48,578 nucleotides of DNA. Source: Bacteroidota bacterium. GTDB taxonomy: Bacteria; Bacteroidota; Bacteroidia; UKL13-3. How positions within the stretch are numbered: position 1 is the first letter of the stretch; every line of letters begins with the position of its first letter. The stretch is taken from contig CANHGM010000023.1 of assembly GCA_947460345.1 (NCBI GenBank), positions 1 to 48,578 on the forward strand, given 5' to 3'. This document shows positions 44,581 to 48,578 of the stretch, one piece after another. The notes below the pieces were generated by a model that was given only the letters and a program-made list of their open reading frames with translations, did not search any database and was not told the origin of the DNA. The translations under genes and the position numbers were made by a program.

Positions 44581-47025
44581 ATGAAAAAATATATATACAC
44601 CTCAAAAGTCAGCAAAAATAAAAATCTGACACACACACACACTATTACTATTGCGACATTTAGTAGGGAATTATTCATTTTAATTTTCATGCTTTTGGTA
44701 CAAAACTTTAAAATTTCTGCACAGTGCAATCAGTCAAATCAAACTATTTGTTCCATAAATAATGTTATTACATTAAATAGTCCGGGTACAATAAACTATA
44801 CCTATGATTGGTATATAGAAAATTGTCCTGCTTGTCCCAATAATGTTCCATGTATGACAGCAAGCTATGTTGGAACAGGAACTACATTTACAGATTATTT
44901 CCAAAATGGAAGTAATATTGTTTATTATGTAGCAATGGATTTAGCAAACCAACCAGTTTGCACTTCTCAGTTTACATTACTTATTAATCCCTTAATTATA
45001 CAATCAAATAATGTAAATAATACATTGGGAAGTATTTTATCTGTAAATATGCCATGTTTAGGTTTTACTAGTTATCAGTGGTATAGAAATGGTGACATTA
45101 TAGTAGGAGAAACCAATCAATCTATTGTAACTCAATTGCCTGGAAATTATGTATGTGATGCATATTTAAACCCATGTGGTTTAATGACTTCAAATGCAAT
45201 AACAATTACGTGCCAGCCAACTAATACCATACAGTTTACAAACTATGTAGAAAATGCTGGAACACATGTTTATACAGGGAATATATATATAGATGGTTTT
45301 TTTAAAGTTCCAGAAGGAAGTGACGTTTCATTTATAAATGCCAACATTACAGTAGCTAATTGTGGTGAAATTATAGTGGATAAAGTGATAGGTCCAATAA
45401 GCCCAACAGGTATAGGAGGTAGATTGTTAATAGAGAACTCATCAATTTCTGGTTGTGAAAGTATGTGGAGAGGTATTAAAGTAATTGGGGAAGGATACTT
45501 GCCACAAGGAATGTTTAATATTAAATCAGCAACATTAACATTAAGAAATTCAAAAATATATGATGCTGCAGTTGGAGTAAAAGTAGAAAGTCATGGTTAT
45601 TTATATGGTGACAGGTGTTTGTTTGAAAACAATTTAACACATATATATCTTGAAACCTGTTGGGAAATGGATGGATATATCAAAAACTCTAAATTTTCAT
45701 ATTTAAAGAAATTTACTCATTTTATCTGTTTTGATAATTATAATTCATTAACATTTATACCTCAAAAACATTTTTTTGCCAATTATATTTCAAGTTTTAC
45801 TTTAGAAAATGACACATTTATTGGCCAAGCATTAAATGGAAATTTTTCAGAAAATGCCATTGAGGTGCATAGTATCCAATCACCACCAAGTTTTGCCTAT
45901 AGGAATGGGTTCGAAGTAACCAATTGCAACTTTTTTGGAAATTTTGATTATGGAGTTAATATTAAAACACCAAACTATGTAGTGATTAAAAATACTTCAA
46001 ACACAAGTTTTAATGGAGATATAAATCATGCCATTAAATTTGATGAAACTGGAGGTCACAATTTAATATCTGGTTTAAATATTGTAAATCCCAATCTTAC
46101 AGCATTAGAATCGGGTATATCAATTAGAAATTCGTTTTCTACAATTATAGAAAACTCAAATATAATCGACTATAACAAAGGAATAGAAGTTTATATACCC
46201 GATGGTAGTATTCAAGATGCAGTTGAAGTAAGGAATAATAATATATTAGCCAGCAACTATGGGGTTACAATTGCAACAAGAGAGTTCCCAGTGAGCACAA
46301 TACCAACATTAAATCAATTAAATTTAATAAAAAATGTTTTAATTCATTGCAATAGAATATTAAATTGCAATTATGGGATTATAGGCACTGGTCTCATGAT
46401 AGAACAAGGAGATGGTACTAATGATTGGAGTAATAGGTTTTGTACCAGTGTAAGCAATGATGAATGTTTGAATGTTAGCAGTAGTAATATTGCAGATGTA
46501 GTTTGGTTGAACGATGGGCAAAATTATCCTACAGGATTTACATTGAATTATGACAAGGATAATAAAGGTAGCCTAATAAAAAGAGATTTGAAAGACTTAG
46601 GAGTAGGTCAAACACTCTACCTTGATGGTGTTCCTGTAACTTTAGCAGGAGCAAATAAAAATTCATTACAATTTGCAGCAATTCCTTTTACAAATCCTTT
46701 TTCATTTTTGTGTCCCAGTACACATTATGATAAAAAAGGTGATGATAAAGAATATATAATTAAAAGTAAACAAAAAGATATTATAGTTTCAAATCAACTT
46801 ATAGTATATCCTAACCCTGCTTCAATTTCCATAAGAATTGAAGGTTTGTCTGACGCAGTATTAAATTATAAAATATATGATATTACAGGTAGATTAATAA
46901 ATGAAGGATATACAACACCCAATAGTTTTGAAATTCCAGTTAAACAGTTTAGTGATGGATTATATAATATAGTTATATATTCAGCGGAAGGTTTACCAAT
47001 CATTACTAGATTTTTAAAAAATTAA
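44581..47025 (+). CDS. Right-handed beta-helix T9SS surface protein
   Basis: 814 residues from ATG 44581 (an in-frame upstream start at 44554 is less likely). The N-terminus has a long, unusual signal peptide: a basic stretch with a THTHTITI segment, then the hydrophobic core LFILIFMLLVQNF and the end KISAQC. Two Ig/PKD-like domains follow (about 40-210), with several cysteines. The centre (about 215-660) has the repeating short strands and N-rich turns of a right-handed parallel beta-helix (IRNSFSTIIENSNIIDYNKGIEV). The C-terminus is a T9SS sorting domain with LIVYPNPAS. It is probably a surface adhesin or polysaccharide-binding protein; no lyase residues are evident. A (CA)7 tract lies in the signal region. 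Confidence 0.85.
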   Translation: MKKYIYTSKVSKNKNLTHTHTITIATFSRELFILIFMLLVQNFKISAQCNQSNQTICSINNVITLNSPGTINYTYDWYIENCPACPNNVPCMTASYVGTGTTFTDYFQNGSNIVYYVAMDLANQPVCTSQFTLLINPLIIQSNNVNNTLGSILSVNMPCLGFTSYQWYRNGDIIVGETNQSIVTQLPGNYVCDAYLNPCGLMTSNAITITCQPTNTIQFTNYVENAGTHVYTGNIYIDGFFKVPEGSDVSFINANITVANCGEIIVDKVIGPISPTGIGGRLLIENSSISGCESMWRGIKVIGEGYLPQGMFNIKSATLTLRNSKIYDAAVGVKVESHGYLYGDRCLFENNLTHIYLETCWEMDGYIKNSKFSYLKKFTHFICFDNYNSLTFIPQKHFFANYISSFTLENDTFIGQALNGNFSENAIEVHSIQSPPSFAYRNGFEVTNCNFFGNFDYGVNIKTPNYVVIKNTSNTSFNGDINHAIKFDETGGHNLISGLNIVNPNLTALESGISIRNSFSTIIENSNIIDYNKGIEVYIPDGSIQDAVEVRNNNILASNYGVTIATREFPVSTIPTLNQLNLIKNVLIHCNRILNCNYGIIGTGLMIEQGDGTNDWSNRFCTSVSNDECLNVSSSNIADVVWLNDGQNYPTGFTLNYDKDNKGSLIKRDLKDLGVGQTLYLDGVPVTLAGANKNSLQFAAIPFTNPFSFLCPSTHYDKKGDDKEYIIKSKQKDIIVSNQLIVYPNPASISIRIEGLSDAVLNYKIYDITGRLINEGYTTPNSFEIPVKQFSDGLYNIVIYSAEGLPIITRFLKN
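44629..44642 (+). repeat. (CA)7-type microsatellite in the signal-peptide region
   Basis: Seven AC units starting at codon 17 of the beta-helix gene. They encode the THTH stretch. A change of one or two units moves the rest of the gene out of frame. Confidence 0.9.
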
Positions 47026-47037
47026 ATTTTTACTATT

Positions 47038-48578
47038 ATGAAAAAGTATATGGTACTTTTTCTTCTAATGCAAAGTGTAAACATGTTTGCACAAGAAGGA
47101 AACAATTGGGTAATTCCAAACTTGAATGAAAGCATGGGGATTAATTGGGGCAATAAAGATTCAATGCTTTATAAAGTAAACTCAATTTGGAATCCATATA
47201 CTCAGTCTATTTCTAATTGTGAAGGGAAGTTAATGTTGTATTCTACTGGTCAATATTTATGGAACTCAAAGCAGCAGAGATTAAGAGATACGGTAAGAAG
47301 TAGTTATTTTTATAATGCTATTATTATTCCCAATCCAAGTAATGATTCAGTATTTTATTATATATTTTCAAATGGACGATTTAGGTATTATACCGTAGAT
47401 TTAAGATTAGATTCAGGCAGAGGAAATATCACTGATACTATTCCAATAAATATTACTGATTCTGTTAGTATTTTTGGAGGTTTTACTAAACATGCCAACG
47501 GAAGAGATTATTGGTTATTAGTAAAAGTAAATGAATACCAAGTGAGGTCTTATTTAGTCTCCGACAGTGGCATTTCTAAAACGTATATTTCTAGCAATAT
47601 GCTTGGGGTAACATCAACAGCTACAGGAGGGGATAATCATGGTCTACGTTTTTCAAATAATGGTAAAATGGTTGTATCACCATTTACAAGAATCACTTTT
47701 TCATTAGGATGGTCAAATATATATATATATGATTTTGACAACAAGTCAGGTAAATGTTCAAATCAAAGATTGTTATTAAGGTTTAGACCAGGGTTGCCAT
47801 TTTATAATACATATGCTGAAAATGGTGTATCATTTTCACCAAATGACAGTTTGATATACTGTCAATATTCTAGAATGACAGTTGGAGGACTTTTTATTCT
47901 TCAATTTCAAACCTATAGTAATGATATACCTAAAAGTTGTGATACAATATTAAGAGCGAATTCAAATTATGAGTCAAATGGTATGCAATTAGCACCAGAT
48001 AATAAAATTTACTTTTGGATAAGAGATACAATTCCTAGTTTTCGTTTATCTTCTATACTATATCCAGATAAGAAAGGAAAGGATTGCGAAATTAAATTAT
48101 ATAATTTTAGTACCTTCCCATATAATATTAGCTCACTTAATGTGGCAAATTTTCCATGCTACAATTTTCCCATCAAACGCATCAACAACCATTTCACGGT
48201 CACTGGAGCATATGGCTGCGGCACAGATACCGTCCGCTTCCGCATGGATGCAGACAGCAGCTTTCACTCTGCATGGTGGTATTTTGGTGATGGAGACAGT
48301 GCCCAAGAATTCTATATACGAGATAGCTTAGGCAACAAACAATGGCAAGGCATTACCCATCTATACAAACAAGAAGGAAGTTACTATGTGAGGCTAGCCT
48401 GCGGCCTTGGCACATGTGGTTATAAACAATGGGTAGGTGATAGCATCAGTATACAGTTTAAACCCAACTTAAAATTTACCACTAATAAAAATATTTACTG
48501 TGGCTACCAAACCATAGATGCCAACCTCAACTATAACTACACCGATACCCTCAAACTCTCTTGGGGTGATGGCACAGA
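47038..48578 (+). CDS. PKD-type exported protein, 3' partial
   Basis: The frame is open from ATG 47038 to the window edge (513 residues seen). A signal peptide (MKKYMVLFLLMQSVNMFA) is followed by a propeller-like region of the kind found in Bacteroidota PKD/gliding-motility C-terminal proteins (YCQYSRMTVGGLFILQFQ and the MQLAPDNKIYFW block). A PKD domain lies near the end (WWYFGDGDSAQEF). Proteins of this type usually end in a type B T9SS (gliding-motility associated) domain; that part is outside the window. It begins 12 bp after the beta-helix gene, so the two are probably an operon. From about base 48150 codon use changes sharply to C-ending codons. Confidence 0.85.
   Translation, partial: MKKYMVLFLLMQSVNMFAQEGNNWVIPNLNESMGINWGNKDSMLYKVNSIWNPYTQSISNCEGKLMLYSTGQYLWNSKQQRLRDTVRSSYFYNAIIIPNPSNDSVFYYIFSNGRFRYYTVDLRLDSGRGNITDTIPINITDSVSIFGGFTKHANGRDYWLLVKVNEYQVRSYLVSDSGISKTYISSNMLGVTSTATGGDNHGLRFSNNGKMVVSPFTRITFSLGWSNIYIYDFDNKSGKCSNQRLLLRFRPGLPFYNTYAENGVSFSPNDSLIYCQYSRMTVGGLFILQFQTYSNDIPKSCDTILRANSNYESNGMQLAPDNKIYFWIRDTIPSFRLSSILYPDKKGKDCEIKLYNFSTFPYNISSLNVANFPCYNFPIKRINNHFTVTGAYGCGTDTVRFRMDADSSFHSAWWYFGDGDSAQEFYIRDSLGNKQWQGITHLYKQEGSYYVRLACGLGTCGYKQWVGDSISIQFKPNLKFTTNKNIYCGYQTIDANLNYNYTDTLKLSWGDGT

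Noticed and set aside
48140-48331. 63-residue frame at the end of the window
   Set aside because: It is out of frame with the PKD-type gene that is open from 47038 to the edge; a shadow.

Overview
This window is a chromosomal stretch of an AT-rich member of the Bacteroidota. The phylum call rests on four things visible in the sequence. Several large exported proteins end in type IX secretion (T9SS) sorting domains with an IYPNP-like motif. Most gene starts carry the Bacteroidota promoter -7 element TAnnTTTG. There are families largely confined to the phylum (DUF4296 lipoprotein, FISUMP paralogous domain, WbqC-like protein). Shine-Dalgarno sequences are essentially absent. I cannot name the genus. 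I see no rRNA, insertion sequence, integrase, phage module or CRISPR array.

Layout. 1-3387: 3' part of a secreted beta-propeller/PKD/T9SS protein. 3.5-5.2 kb: a SET-domain protein and a membrane-anchored serine hydrolase. 5.3-13.7 kb: a 2438-residue subtilisin-like T9SS protein followed by WbqC-like and DinB-like genes. 13.8-16.5 kb: an M28 glutaminyl-cyclase-like lipoprotein and a redoxin, divergent from a GNAT-like gene. 16.6-16.8 kb: tRNA-Lys and tRNA-Val. 16.9-18.3 kb: a Cas4-like plus DEDD nuclease fusion. 18.3-19.3 kb: a decayed FISUMP/T9SS pseudogene. 19.5-23.9 kb: RNase HII, a nitrilase-family amidase, an aminotransferase, a secreted thioredoxin and its decayed tandem copy. 24-33 kb: ordinary housekeeping (GT2, HPt, rpe, rsmE, asnS, GT2, DUF4296, yggS, methyltransferase, rbfA, purC). 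33-34.7 kb: an NHL-repeat T9SS protein. 35.3-36.3 kb: a YhcG/DUF1016 nuclease gene cut in two by one in-frame amber codon. 36.6-42.1 kb: hemW and a 1466-residue exported protein of unknown function. 42.5-44.3 kb: an A-type Fe-S carrier and hisS. 44.6 kb to the end: a beta-helix T9SS protein and the 5' part of a PKD-type surface protein that runs off the window.

The genes do not form one pathway. Two themes stand out. First, five intact or partial large surface or secreted proteins, plus one decayed, are spread among housekeeping genes, and three of these loci carry simple-sequence tracts (G9, (TA)13, (CA)7) that could switch or have switched the frame. Second, many promoters lie so close to the start codon that transcripts are probably leaderless or nearly so. 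I did not find a convincing new multi-gene system. The most unusual DNA-level signal is the great excess of TATATA/ATATAT inside genes and between them, made in coding regions largely by pairing ATA (Ile) with TAT (Tyr).
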